Positions 39,196 to 48,669 of a DNA stretch of 64,000 nucleotides are shown here, piece after piece. Source of the stretch: Rhizobiaceae bacterium (GTDB lineage Bacteria; Pseudomonadota; Alphaproteobacteria; Rhizobiales; Rhizobiaceae); contig JAHBYW010000002.1 of the NCBI GenBank assembly GCA_019635755.1, forward strand, positions 372,001 to 436,000, read 5' to 3'. The translations under genes were made by a program, and so were the position numbers. How positions within the stretch are numbered: position 1 is the stretch's first letter; each line of letters starts with the position of its first letter. The notes below the pieces were generated by a model. It made no database searches, was not told the DNA's origin, and saw only the letters and a program-made list of their open reading frames with translations.

Positions 39196-41084
39196 ATGAG
39201 CGTATGGACCGGCGCATCCGGCTTTGGCTGGGGAAATGCGGCCAATTGGTCAGGCGGCGTTCCGACGAACAGCCTGACCGTCATCAGCACCATCAATTCG
39301 GTTCCTTCGACCCGCAACCCGACGATCTACCCGGGCGAATCCTACGAGGTCGGCAATCTCTGGCTGGCCAACGAATCCGCCGCCAAACTCCAGCTCGCGG
39401 GCACGTTGAAGGTGCTGGGCGAGTTCATCATTCATTCCGGCGGCACGCTGGAGATGCTGAGCACTACCTCCAGGCTCGACGGCTGGAACGTTCAGGTTTA
39501 CGGCACGGTCGAGAACTTGGGTGTGATCAAGGGCAACGTGGTTGCCGTCCATGCCGGGGCGACGATGGAACTCGGCGTCGACTCGACCGTCGAGACGATC
39601 AACGGCTTCGACATCAAAGGCACGGCCTATGCCTATGGCGCGATCACCGGCAAGGTCACCGTCACCGGCACCGCCTGCTTGCCGGCAGCGTCAGTGGCGA
39701 GGTTCTGGTATCCAGGGACGCGCTGCTGCCGCCGGCCGAAATCGAGATCGGCAAGGTCGGCAATGGCACGGCACTCTCCCAGGTCGGAACGCTGTCGGTG
39801 GGCGACCATTTCTTCGCCGGCCCGGGCACGACCGTCAATTTCGACCTCGGCGTCGGTGTGGGCGACAAGATCGTCGTCGACAATGCGCGCCACGCCGGGG
39901 CGAGCGGGCTGCAGAACGCCACCGTGAACATCCGTGCCATCGCGTCCGACAATGCCGGGCTGGACATCTACAAGTTCGCCAAGGGCGAAGTCCGGACGCT
40001 GATGCAGAGCCACAACGGCCCGATCAACACCTACGGTTTCCTCAGCGAGGTCTCAGGTCAGCATGCAAACTTCGCCTACTACGTCGCCGTGCATGCGAAT
40101 TCCCCGCATCTTCTGCAGTTCGTCGCGCTGAATTCAGGCGCGACCGGCGGTGCCGCCGTTCTGGACATGTCGGCCGCCACCGCGGCGGCCGTCGTCAACT
40201 TCGTTCCCGCCGTCAACAGCGCATCCGTGGCCGGCGGCCTGTTCTACGGTCCCACTCTGGGCAAGAGCTTCGCGGTCAAGAAGACGGCGCACTTCATCGG
40301 GACGAAGTTCGCCGACACGATGACGGTGGACACCTATTTCCAGACGCTGATCGGGGTGACCTACCAGGGCGGCGGCGGCAATGATGTGCTGCGCGGCGGC
40401 CGGGCCGCCGACACGCTTTATGGCGATGCCGGCAACGACACGCTGGACTGCAAGCTGGGCTCCGACCGCATGTTTGGCGGAACCGGCAACGACATTTTCC
40501 TCGTCGACAGCCCGGCGGACCGCGTGTTCGAGGCGGCGAGGCAGGGCACCGACCTCGTCCAGTCGACCGCGTCGTCTTTCGTGCTCCCGGCCAATGTCGA
40601 GAATCTGACGCTGATGGACAAAGTCGGCATCAAGGGCACGGGCAACGCGCTTGCCAACGTCATCACGGGAAACAGCGGCGCCAACCTGATCGACGGCAAG
40701 GCCGGAAACGACACGATCCGGGGCATGAACGGAAACGACGTCCTGATCGGCGGCGCCGGGCGTGACGTCCTGACAGGTGGCGCGGGCAACGACACGTTCC
40801 GCTTCCTCGCGCGGACGGATTCGGTCGGCCGCAACGCAGACATCATCACCGACTTCGACAAGGCTGGAAACGACCGGATCGACGTCTCGCGGGTCTTCGG
40901 CCCGAAGATGAAGTACATTCACGACGCTGACTTTTCGGCCCCCGGCCAGGTTCGCATCGACGATGTTTCGGGGCCGGATGTCGTCGTGCAGATCAATCTC
41001 GCCGGCACCGGGGGCGCGGAGATGTCGATCCGCCTGCTCAAGACGACGCTTGGCAGCATGAGTGCCGGCGACTTCATACTGTGA
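39196..41084 (+). pseudogene. RTX/hemolysin-type calcium-binding protein, frameshifted
   Basis: The N-terminal part (39196 to about 39670) reads SVWTGASGFGWGNAANWSGG and a beta-helix-like region in one frame. Around 39660-39690 coding character jumps to the -1 frame, which continues from LLAGSVSGEVLVSRDALLPP to the end at 41084. The second part has RTX nonapeptide repeats such as GGGGNDVLRGG, GDAGNDTLD, GGTGNDIFLV and GGAGNDTFRF that bind calcium, and an acidic C-terminus suited to type I secretion. A one-base deletion explains the break; sequencing error or an unrecognised programmed shift are alternatives. Repaired length would be about 629 residues. No type I secretion genes are adjacent. 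Confidence 0.8.
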
Positions 41085-41106
41085 CGGCCGATGAGCGGCC
41101 GCGTGG

Positions 41107-41409
41107 TCAGCGCCGCCTGAGCAGCAGGCTGGCGGCCAGTCCGATGACGACGAGGCCGACGGCGGCGACGGTCGCCGGATGGTCGTAGGCCTGCTTCTCC
41201 AGCGCCTTGGCCCGCTTCCGCAGCGAGGGCAGGGAGGCGACCAGCCGCTCCGCCACGGCACCGTAGATGTCCGACGCCGTATCGCCGGCCTCATCCAGCG
41301 CCGCGGTACCGCGCTTCGCTGCCAGCCGCTTGAGGGTCGCCAGTTCGCGGGTCAGCTCGCGGACGCGCTTGTCGAGGTCGATGTCGGTCAGGTCGGAAAG
41401 GGAAGGCAT
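41107..41409 (-). CDS. small membrane-anchored protein of ElaB/YqjD (DUF883) type
   Basis: A 100-residue protein: a charged helical N-terminal region (VRELTRELATLKRLAAKRG) and a C-terminal single membrane helix (ATVAAVGLVVIGLAASLLLRRR). The layout matches ElaB/YqjD-like proteins that tether ribosomes or act in stationary phase in other bacteria; family assignment is by architecture only. The ATG at 41409 is preferred over 41439. It is divergent from the copper ATPase by 122 bases. Confidence 0.7.
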   Translation of the reverse strand: MPSLSDLTDIDLDKRVRELTRELATLKRLAAKRGTAALDEAGDTASDIYGAVAERLVASLPSLRKRAKALEKQAYDHPATVAAVGLVVIGLAASLLLRRR

Positions 41410-41531
41410 GGCGGCATCCTCGGGGATCGAGCGGATCAACGTCGACGTGGCTGATCCGTTCCGTCAGCTGTTCGCCAGCGAGGACCCACAGGTCTTGACC
41501 TTCCAGTTGCTGGAAGCCCTATCTGCCAGCC

Positions 41532-44000
41532 ATGACTCACGAACATCACCGTCACGGCGCGGCATCGACCGCTCCCGAAATCCTCCGCGATCCCGTCTGC
41601 GGGATGACTGTCGACCCGGCGGCCAGCAAGCCGACCGCCGAGCATGGCGGTCGCGTCTTCCATTTTTGCTCGGCCGGATGCCGGACGAAGTTCCTGGCTG
41701 CGCCCGACGACTATTTGACGGCGACCGATCCGGTGTGCGGCATGACGGTGGACCGGGCGTCTGCCCGGCACTTCCTGAAGCACGAGGGCCAGAAGCACTA
41801 TTTCTGCTCGGCGGGCTGCAAGGGCAAGTTCGAGGCAGAGCCGGCGAGGTATGCCGCCGGCAGGCCCGCGGAACCACCTGCGCCGAAGGGCACCAAATTC
41901 ACCTGTCCGATGCATCCCGAGGTCGTGCGCGACGGGCCGGGCGACTGCCCGATCTGCGGCATGGCACTGGAGCCGATGGGCGTGCCGACGGGCGAGGAAG
42001 GCCCGAACCCCGAGCTGGTCGATTTCACCCGACGGCTGTGGGTCAGCGCCGCGCTGTCGATCCCGCTGCTGGTCATCGCGATGGGCCCGATGCTTGGCCT
42101 TCCCGTGCGGGAGTGGATCGGCGAGCCGCTGGCGTCGTGGCTGGAACTCGTTCTGGCGACGCCCGTGGTGCTGTGGGCCGCGCTGCCGTTCTTCCGCCGC
42201 GGCTGGTCGTCGGTGGTGAACCGCAGCCCCAACATGTGGACGCTGATCTCCATCGGTGTCGGCGCCGCCTATCTGTACAGCGTCGTCGCGGTGCTCGTGC
42301 CCGGCATCTTCCCGCATGGCCTGACCGGGCATGGCGGAGGCATTCCGGTCTATTTCGAGGCCGCCGCCGTGATCGTGACGCTGGTCTTCCTCGGCCAGGT
42401 GCTTGAGCTGAAGGCGCGCGAACGCACCGGTTCGGCGATCCGCGCGCTGCTCGATCTGGCGCCGAAGACGGCGCGCCGGCTCGCGGCCGACGGCAGCGAG
42501 GCCGACGTTCCGCTTGCCGAGGTCAAGAGCGGCGACCGGCTGCGCATCCGCCCCGGCGAGAGCGTGCCGGTGGATGGCGAGGTGGTGGAGGGCCGTTCGT
42601 CGGTCGACGAGTCGATGATTACCGGCGAGCCGCTGCCGGTGGAGAAATCGGTCGGCGACGCCGTCACCGGCGGCACGCTGAACCGCAACGGCACGCTGTT
42701 GATGCAGGCGCAAAAGGTCGGCGCAGACACGATGCTTGCGCACATCGTCGACCTGGTCGCGAAGGCGCAGCGCAGCCGGGCGCCGATCCAGGGGCTGGCC
42801 GACCGGGTGTCCGCATGGTTCGTGCCGGCGGTGGTCATGTCCGCGGTCGCGGCATTCGCGGTGTGGTATGCGCTCGGCCCCGATCCGTCGCTGACCTATG
42901 CGATCATCGCCGCTGTATCGGTGCTCATCATCGCCTGCCCCTGCGCGCTTGGACTTGCGACGCCGATGTCGATCATGGTCGCGACCGGCAAGGGTGCCCA
43001 GGCCGGTGTGCTGGTGCGCGAGGCTGAGGCACTGGAGCGTCTGTCGCGCGTGGACACGCTTATCGTCGACAAGACGGGCACGCTGACGGAAGGCAGGCCA
43101 ACGCTGACGGACGTGGTCGCAGCAGAGGGCTTCGGCGAGGACGACGTGCTGACGCTCGCGGCGACGCTGGAGCGAGGCTCCGAGCATCCGCTTGCGGATG
43201 CCATCGTCGGTGACGCGAAGGGCAGGGGTATCGCGCTCGGCGCCGCCGCCGATTTCGATGCCGTCAACGGCAAGGGCGTGTCAGGCACCGTCGACGGACG
43301 GCGCGTGCTGCTGGGAAATCCGGCCTTGCTGGACGGAATCGATGTCGGGCCGCTTCGCGGCCGGGCCGACGCGTTCGCGGCGGAAGGCAAGACCGCGGTG
43401 TACATCGCCGTCGACGGCCGGGCTGCCGGGGTCATCGCCGTGGCGGACCCGATCAAGGCCGGTGCTGCCGGGGCGCTCGCCGCCCTTCGCGACAGCGGGC
43501 TGACGATCATCATGGCGACCGGCGACGCCGAGCGGACAGCCCAGGCGGTGGCAGCGAAGCTAGGCATTACGGACGTCCGGGCCGGCGTGCTTCCGGAAGA
43601 CAAGAAGGCCTTGGTCGACGCGCTGCACCGTCAGGGGAGGTCGGTCGCGATGGCCGGCGACGGTATCAACGACGCGCCGGCACTGGCTGCCGCCAGCGTC
43701 GGTATCGCCATGGGCACCGGCGCGGACGTTGCGCTGGAAAGCGCCGGTATCACGCTGGTCAAGGGCGACCTGTCCGGTATCGTGCGGGCGCGGCACCTGG
43801 CCGAGGCGACGATGGCCAACATCCGCCAGAACCTGTTTTTCGCCTTTCTCTACAACGCGGCCGGCGTGCCGGTTGCGGCCGGCGTGCTCTACCCCGTGTT
43901 CGGCCTGCTGCTGTCGCCGATGATCGCGGCGGCGGCGATGAGCCTGTCTTCGGTCTCGGTCATCGGCAACGCGCTGAGGCTTAGGGCGGCAAGGCTTTGA
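41532..44000 (+). CDS. copper-translocating P1B-type ATPase with two YHS domains
   Basis: An 822-residue heavy-metal exporter. Two N-terminal YHS domains ([16 protein letters not shown]... FHFCSAGC and a second copy with [14 protein letters not shown]... YFCSAGC, about residues 16-105) are followed by a heavy-metal-binding YHYP-type domain ([24 protein letters not shown]). Membrane transport motif CPC is at 469-471, the phosphorylated Asp is D513 in DKTGTLT, and the hinge motif [20 protein letters not shown] follows. There is no classical HMA (GMxCxxC) domain. No CopZ, CueR or oxidoreductase gene is adjacent. Probable role: Cu+ export to periplasm or cuproenzyme assembly. Confidence 0.93.
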   Translation: MTHEHHRHGAASTAPEILRDPVCGMTVDPAASKPTAEHGGRVFHFCSAGCRTKFLAAPDDYLTATDPVCGMTVDRASARHFLKHEGQKHYFCSAGCKGKFEAEPARYAAGRPAEPPAPKGTKFTCPMHPEVVRDGPGDCPICGMALEPMGVPTGEEGPNPELVDFTRRLWVSAALSIPLLVIAMGPMLGLPVREWIGEPLASWLELVLATPVVLWAALPFFRRGWSSVVNRSPNMWTLISIGVGAAYLYSVVAVLVPGIFPHGLTGHGGGIPVYFEAAAVIVTLVFLGQVLELKARERTGSAIRALLDLAPKTARRLAADGSEADVPLAEVKSGDRLRIRPGESVPVDGEVVEGRSSVDESMITGEPLPVEKSVGDAVTGGTLNRNGTLLMQAQKVGADTMLAHIVDLVAKAQRSRAPIQGLADRVSAWFVPAVVMSAVAAFAVWYALGPDPSLTYAIIAAVSVLIIACPCALGLATPMSIMVATGKGAQAGVLVREAEALERLSRVDTLIVDKTGTLTEGRPTLTDVVAAEGFGEDDVLTLAATLERGSEHPLADAIVGDAKGRGIALGAAADFDAVNGKGVSGTVDGRRVLLGNPALLDGIDVGPLRGRADAFAAEGKTAVYIAVDGRAAGVIAVADPIKAGAAGALAALRDSGLTIIMATGDAERTAQAVAAKLGITDVRAGVLPEDKKALVDALHRQGRSVAMAGDGINDAPALAAASVGIAMGTGADVALESAGITLVKGDLSGIVRARHLAEATMANIRQNLFFAFLYNAAGVPVAAGVLYPVFGLLLSPMIAAAAMSLSSVSVIGNALRLRAARL

Positions 44001-44010
44001 GGAATCACCT

Positions 44011-44100
44011 CCACCCCTAGCCCCTCCCCGCGAGAGGGAGGGGGACGCTGCCGCGCCTGAATCCCCTTCCCCTTGCGGGGAGGGGATTAGGGGTGGGGGT
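44011..44100. repeat. GC-rich inverted repeat, copy A
   Basis: CCACCCCTAGCCCCTCCCCG (44011-44030) is nearly complementary to the AGGGGATTAGGGGTGGGGG end (44081-44099), with an inner CCTCCCCGCGAGAGGGAGGGG fold. This is a repeat class common between genes in Hyphomicrobiales. It separates the copper ATPase from the YcaQ gene. Related copies are at 55943 and 57284. Confidence 0.75.
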
Positions 44101-44181
44101 ATACGACGCGTCGCAAAGGACCTGTCAGCATCCTGCCAAAACCGGGTTGCGCGCGATCCATTCCTCCGCCAGCAATCCGGC

Positions 44182-45381
44182 ATGAAGGATTCGATCTCCA
44201 ATGCCATGGCACGGCGCATCGCGCTGGCCGCGCAGGGGTTCGCCGACCAGCGGCCTGACAAGCCGAAGGATCGGCGCGCGCTGAAGAAAGTGCTGGCGCG
44301 CACGGCGCTGTTCCAGATCGATTCCGTCTCTGTGCTGGCGCGGGCGCACTACATGCCGCTCTATTCGCGTCTGGGCGCCTATCCGATGTCGCTGCTGGAC
44401 GAGGCCTCGACCGGACGCAAGGCCCGCCTGCTCTTTGAGTACTGGGCGCATGAAGCTTCGCTGCTTCCGGTGGAGACCTGGCCGCTGATGCAATGGCGCA
44501 TGCGCAGGGCGGAACGAGGTGAGCGCATCTACAAGGGCCTCGTCACGTTCGAGCGCGAGAACCGGGCCTTCGTTGCCGACGTGCTGAAGCACATCGTCGA
44601 GAATGGCGGCGTGGTCGGCGGCGACATCGAGGGCGAGAAGGGTGCCGGCGGCTGGTGGGGCTGGTCCAAGCAGAAGGCAGCACTCGAATGGCTGTTCTGG
44701 GCGGGCAAGATCACCATTGCCGAGCGGCGAGGCTTCTCGCGGGTGTACGATGTCCCCGAGCGCGTCTTCCACCGCTCTGTGGTCGAAGCGCCGGTGCCGT
44801 CCGAAGCCGATTCGATTCGTGACCTCCTGCGCATCTCCGCCCGGTCGCTGGGCGTGGCGACGGCGACCGACCTGCGCGACTATTTCCGACTGCCGCCGGA
44901 AGACGTGAAGGCGCGCCTGCCGGAACTGGTCGAGGCCGGCGACCTTGTTCCGGTCGCGGTGCGCGGCTGGAGGCCGACGGCATACCTCCACAAGGATGCG
45001 AAGCTGCCCCGGCGGATCGACGCGCGGGCCCTGCTTTCGCCCTTCGATCCGGTGGTCTGGGAACGGTCGCGTTCCGAGCGGCTCTACGACTTCCACTACC
45101 GCATCGAGATCTACACGCCGGCGCACAAGCGCATCTACGGCTACTACACGCTGCCGTTCCTGCTGGGCGACACGGTGGTCGGCCGCGTCGATCTCAAGGC
45201 CGACCGCAAGGCCGGCGAACTTCAAGTCAAATCAGCCCATGGGGAACCCGGCGCGCCGGCCGAGACGGCCGAAGCGCTCCACGCCGAGCTCAAGCTGATG
45301 GCGGAGTGGCTGGGGCTGGAGACGATCGTGATCGAGAAGAAGGGCGAACTGGCCGAGGCGCTCCGGAAGCTGACCGGCTAG
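44182..45381 (+). CDS. YcaQ-family winged-helix protein (crosslink-repair glycosylase-like)
   Basis: A 399-residue protein of the HTH_42 superfamily. Residues include LFQIDSVSVLARAHYM, where the Q-x-D motif (QID) holds the catalytic Asp known from interstrand-crosslink DNA glycosylases YcaQ/AlkX, and FEYWAHEASLLPVE in the conserved second segment. The length fits family YcaQ (about 400). It stands alone after a repeat; no antibiotic cluster accompanies it, so general crosslink repair is more likely than self-resistance. Confidence 0.87.
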   Translation: MKDSISNAMARRIALAAQGFADQRPDKPKDRRALKKVLARTALFQIDSVSVLARAHYMPLYSRLGAYPMSLLDEASTGRKARLLFEYWAHEASLLPVETWPLMQWRMRRAERGERIYKGLVTFERENRAFVADVLKHIVENGGVVGGDIEGEKGAGGWWGWSKQKAALEWLFWAGKITIAERRGFSRVYDVPERVFHRSVVEAPVPSEADSIRDLLRISARSLGVATATDLRDYFRLPPEDVKARLPELVEAGDLVPVAVRGWRPTAYLHKDAKLPRRIDARALLSPFDPVVWERSRSERLYDFHYRIEIYTPAHKRIYGYYTLPFLLGDTVVGRVDLKADRKAGELQVKSAHGEPGAPAETAEALHAELKLMAEWLGLETIVIEKKGELAEALRKLTG

Positions 45382-45385
45382 GCAC

Positions 45386-46192
45386 TCAATCGCCGCTCAG
45401 CCAGTCCTTGAGCTTCGCCCTGCGCACATCCTCCAGCAGGCGGATGAAGCCCGCGGCCTGGTGCTCGGCGGTCAGCCGGCCCTTCTCGGCCGTCGCGGCG
45501 GCCGCGTTGCCGACGACGCCGTGCGGGTTGATGTCCGTCGCGATCCAGGCAAAGGCATGCGTTCCCGTCTGGCGCAGCAGGCCGAACGTCTTCTCGGCCT
45601 TCTCGACATTGGACCGGAAGTCCTTCGCCTTCTTCATGTCGACCGTCTCCGGCCTGAAATGGAGCATGAGCGATGTTTCCACGTCGCCGCCGTGGATGCC
45701 GTACCGGCTCTCGGCGTCGGGATACATGCCCTCCGGGTAGCCGAAGCGCGTCCAACTCGTCTTCACCGCCATCATCGAGGCGCGTACGCGCAGTTCGCGC
45801 GTGACGATGCCCATGATCTCCTCGTTGCCGCCATGCGAGTTGACGACCACCAGTTTTTTCACGCCGGCGCGCTCAACGGACAGGCCGAGCTCGGTCCACG
45901 CATCGATCAGCGTGGCTGGCGGCAAGGTCAGCGTCCCCTTGGCAAAAAGGTGCTCGTTCGACTTGCCGACCGACTGGACCGGCAGGATGCGGATGTCCAG
46001 CGCGGCGGGCAGACGGGCGATCACCGCCTCCAGCATGCCCTGCATGATCGCCGCATCGGTCGAGACCGGCAGGTGCGGGCCATGCTGCTCGATAGCCGCG
46101 ACCGGCAGCACGGCGATGGTCTTCTCGGCGTCGATCGCCGCATATTCCGTCGTGCGATAGTCGCCCCACCACACCCGTTTCGGCGCTGCCAT
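45386..46192 (-). CDS. creatininase family amidohydrolase
   Basis: A 268-residue metal-dependent amidohydrolase. The family motifs PVAAIEQHGPHLPVSTDAAI (metal-binding Glu and His, Asp) and VVVNSHGGNEEIMGIVTRELR are present, followed by GIHGGDVETSLMLH with a further Glu. Members hydrolyse creatinine, formamidopyrimidines, scyllo-inosose derivatives and other cyclic amides; the substrate here is undecided. It ends the short RidA-creatininase unit and is divergent from the ABC/cytosine-deaminase cluster, which supports a shared N-heterocycle pathway. Confidence 0.88.
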   Translation of the reverse strand: MAAPKRVWWGDYRTTEYAAIDAEKTIAVLPVAAIEQHGPHLPVSTDAAIMQGMLEAVIARLPAALDIRILPVQSVGKSNEHLFAKGTLTLPPATLIDAWTELGLSVERAGVKKLVVVNSHGGNEEIMGIVTRELRVRASMMAVKTSWTRFGYPEGMYPDAESRYGIHGGDVETSLMLHFRPETVDMKKAKDFRSNVEKAEKTFGLLRQTGTHAFAWIATDINPHGVVGNAAAATAEKGRLTAEHQAAGFIRLLEDVRRAKLKDWLSGD

Positions 46193-46193
46193 C

Positions 46194-46580
46194 TCAGTCT
46201 CCTGCCGCGATCGCTTCGACCTCGACCTTGAACTCCGGCCGGGCGAACCCGGTCACGACCATCAGCGTCGAAGCCGGTGCCGGATCGGAAAACAGCCGAT
46301 TGCGCACATCCATATAGGCCTGGAGGTGCTCGCGGCCGGTGACGAAGGCGTTGATGCGGACGATGTGTCTCAGACCGAGACCGGACTCGCCCAGGATCGC
46401 GGCGATGTTGGCGAAGCACAGCTCCGCCTGCGCGCCCGCGTCGTCCGGCACCTGTTCGTCGGCAGCGATCCCGAGTTGGCCCGAGCACAGGACCAACCGC
46501 TTGCCGGCCGGCACCTCGACCCCGTGGCTGTAACGGGCGAACGGGGGCCGGATCGATGCAGGTTTGAGATACTTCAGCAT
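46194..46580 (-). CDS. RidA/YjgF/UK114 family protein
   Basis: A 128-residue trimeric-fold protein. Family members hydrolyse reactive enamines/imines or aminoacrylates released in amino acid and pyrimidine breakdown (RidA, RutC). It contains GKRLVLCSGQLGIAADEQVPDDAGAQAELCFANIAAIL and the conserved Arg-containing IVRINAFVTG segment. It is one base upstream of the creatininase start on the same strand, so co-translated, and divergent from the importer operon. The ATG at 46580 gives the family length; the longer upstream frame is rejected. Confidence 0.9.
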   Translation of the reverse strand: MLKYLKPASIRPPFARYSHGVEVPAGKRLVLCSGQLGIAADEQVPDDAGAQAELCFANIAAILGESGLGLRHIVRINAFVTGREHLQAYMDVRNRLFSDPAPASTLMVVTGFARPEFKVEVEAIAAGD

Positions 46581-46755
46581 GATGGCAGGAGCGTAGAGCG
46601 GGTCGATTGCGGTCTCAAGATGCCTGTGCCTCACTTGTCGGCTTGATGGACAGCCGTCGAAAAAATGGGCACCATGCCGTGCTGAAATGCAGCCTTGCCG
46701 ATGCACGCGCAGCCTGCCGACGCGGTGTCGGGCGGGCGGCTTCCGCGGTCGCCCG

Positions 46756-46771
46756 TGGCATGTGTCTTGCT
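46756..46771 (+). promoter_or_regulatory. sigma-54 (RpoN) promoter of the importer/deaminase operon
   Basis: TGGCATGTGTCTTGCT matches the sigma-54 consensus TGGCAYRNNNNTTGCW at every defined position, with the GG and GC elements in correct register. It lies 64 bases before the start of the substrate-binding protein gene in a 254-base intergenic region. A GCAC-N6-GTGC palindrome at 46669-46682 resembles an NtrC half-site pair, but the spacing is one base short of the usual N7. Nitrogen control is the natural inference. Confidence 0.75.
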
Positions 46772-46834
46772 TGAGATTCGACGACGATTCGATGCCTCGC
46801 CAGCCCGTGCGAGGCGAATGAGAGGGTGATGCAC

Positions 46835-47839
46835 ATGAAAAGCATTTTTGGCGTTTCCGCCGTGTCGGTGGCGGCCCTGGCAGCGTCGGCGCTCGGCGCC
46901 GCCGCGCAGGAGAAGGCGACCTTCATGACCAACTGGCTAGCGCAGGCCGAGCATGGCGGCTACTACCAGGCCGTCGCCGACGGCTCCTACAAGGCATGCG
47001 GCCTCGACGTGACGATCCAGCAGGGCGGACCGCAGGTTGCGGGCCGTCCGCTGCTGCTCGCGGGCAACATCGACTTCTACATGGGCGGCAACATGCAGCA
47101 GGCCTTCGACGCCGTCGCCCAGAACATCCCGCTCCGCGTCGTTGCCGCCTCGTTCCAGAAGGAGCCGCAGGTGGTGATGTCGCATCCGGGCGAAGGCCTG
47201 GACACCTGGGAGGACCTGCCCAAGGCCGAGCAGTACATCATCGGCGACGAAGGCGCGCAGAGCTTCCTCCTGTGGATGGCGCAGGAATACGGCTTCGATC
47301 TCGCCAAGCGCGTCCCCTACACGTTCAATCCCGCGCCGTTCATCGCCAACAAGAAGTCGATCCAGCAGGGCTACGTGACCTCCGAGCCCTATGCGGTCGA
47401 GAAGGAAGGCGGCTTCGTGCCGAACCAGTTCCTGCTCGCCGACTATGGCTATGACACCTATTCGACGACGATCGAGACCATGCAGAAGACCATCGACGAG
47501 CGCCCGGCCGTCGTTCAGTGCTTCGTCGATGGTTCGGCGAAGGGCTGGTACAGCTACCTCTACGGCGACAACAAAGCCGCTAACGAGATGATCAAGAAAG
47601 ACAATCCGGACATCACCGACGAGCAGATCGCGTTCTCGATCAGCCAGATGAAGAAGTTCGGCATCGTAGATTCCGGCGACACCGAGAAGTTCGGCATCGG
47701 CGCGATGACGGACGAGCGGATCCAGTCCTTCTACGACAAGATGGTCAAGGCCAAGGTCCTGCCGGCCGGCATCGATATCAAGAAGTCCTACACGCTGGAT
47801 TTCGTCAACAAGGGCGTCGGGCTCGATCTGAAGAAGTAG
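46835..47839 (+). CDS. ABC transporter substrate-binding protein (NMT1/THI5-like)
   Basis: A 334-residue periplasmic binding protein. A signal peptide (about 1-23, ending ALGAAAQ) precedes the type 2 binding fold with FMTNWLAQAEHGGYYQAVADG, the segment typical of the NMT1/THI5-like group that binds pyrimidines such as HMP precursors, riboflavin or alkanesulfonates. The ATG at 46835 has GAGAGGG nine bases upstream. It is the first gene of a same-strand run to 53423. Cytosine deaminase downstream suggests a pyrimidine-like ligand; no TPP riboswitch precedes it. Confidence 0.9.
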   Translation: MKSIFGVSAVSVAALAASALGAAAQEKATFMTNWLAQAEHGGYYQAVADGSYKACGLDVTIQQGGPQVAGRPLLLAGNIDFYMGGNMQQAFDAVAQNIPLRVVAASFQKEPQVVMSHPGEGLDTWEDLPKAEQYIIGDEGAQSFLLWMAQEYGFDLAKRVPYTFNPAPFIANKKSIQQGYVTSEPYAVEKEGGFVPNQFLLADYGYDTYSTTIETMQKTIDERPAVVQCFVDGSAKGWYSYLYGDNKAANEMIKKDNPDITDEQIAFSISQMKKFGIVDSGDTEKFGIGAMTDERIQSFYDKMVKAKVLPAGIDIKKSYTLDFVNKGVGLDLKK

Positions 47840-47850
47840 CAGCGCGGCTG

Positions 47851-48669
47851 ATGCTGCAGACCGCTGCGTCGCAGGCTTCGGGAACGGGGAGGGGAGACGA
47901 CCCCCTCCTCGTTCTGCATTCCGTGGGCAAGACGTTCTCCACGGGAGTCACGGCGCTCTCCGGGGTGAACCTCGCCATCGGCGAAGGGGATTTCGTCAGC
48001 CTGCTCGGGCCGTCGGGATGCGGCAAGTCGACGGCGCTGAGGCTGATCGCCGGGCTGGCGACGCCGACCGCGGGACATATTGCGTGGCAGGGCGCCGGCT
48101 TTTCAGGCCGTTCCAATGTCGGTTTCGTGTTTCAGGAGCCGACGCTGATGCCGTGGTCCAGCGTCTTCGACAATGTCTGGCTGCCGCTCAGGCTACGTGG
48201 CGTGTCCCGGGAGAAGGCGGCGCCGGCGGTGAGGCAGATGCTGGACCGCGTGCATCTCTCCGGCTTCGAGCGGGCCGTGCCGCGCGAACTGTCCGGCGGC
48301 ATGAAGATGCGCGTCTCGATCGCGCGCGCGCTGGTGACCAAGCCGTCGCTGCTCCTGATGGACGAACCGTTCGCGGCGCTGGACGAGATTACCCGTTTCA
48401 AGCTCAACGCCGACCTGCTGGAGCTGTGGGAACAGGAGCGCTTCACCACGATCTTCGTCACCCATTCGGTGTTCGAGAGCGTGTTCCTGTCGACGCGCAT
48501 CGTCGTCATGGCGGCCCGGCCGGGCCGGGTCTTCGACGAGATCGCGGTGGACGCGCCGTTCCCTCGGGACGAGGCGTTCCGCACGTCGCCGGAATATGCG
48601 GCGCTCTGCCGGCGCGTCTCGGGCGTTCTCGCCGCGGCGATGGAAGGGGTGGCGCATGACGGTCGCTGA
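47851..48669 (+). CDS. ABC transporter ATPase (nitrate/taurine/pyrimidine type)
   Basis: A 272-residue importer ATPase. Walker A GPSGCGKSTALRLIAGL, Q-loop FVFQEPTLMPWSSVFDNVWLPL, signature LSGGMKMRVSIARAL and Walker B LLLMDEPFAALDE followed by FVTHSVFESVFLS. This is the SsuB/TauB/ThiZ-like subfamily that serves NMT1-type binding proteins. It begins 11 bases after the binding-protein gene and overlaps the permease start by 14 bases. Confidence 0.93.
   Translation: MLQTAASQASGTGRGDDPLLVLHSVGKTFSTGVTALSGVNLAIGEGDFVSLLGPSGCGKSTALRLIAGLATPTAGHIAWQGAGFSGRSNVGFVFQEPTLMPWSSVFDNVWLPLRLRGVSREKAAPAVRQMLDRVHLSGFERAVPRELSGGMKMRVSIARALVTKPSLLLMDEPFAALDEITRFKLNADLLELWEQERFTTIFVTHSVFESVFLSTRIVVMAARPGRVFDEIAVDAPFPRDEAFRTSPEYAALCRRVSGVLAAAMEGVAHDGR

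Noticed and set aside
46581-46834. TPP riboswitch before the NMT1/THI5-like importer
   Set aside because: Such importers often belong to thiamine salvage, so I looked for the conserved CUGAGA and related core. It is absent.
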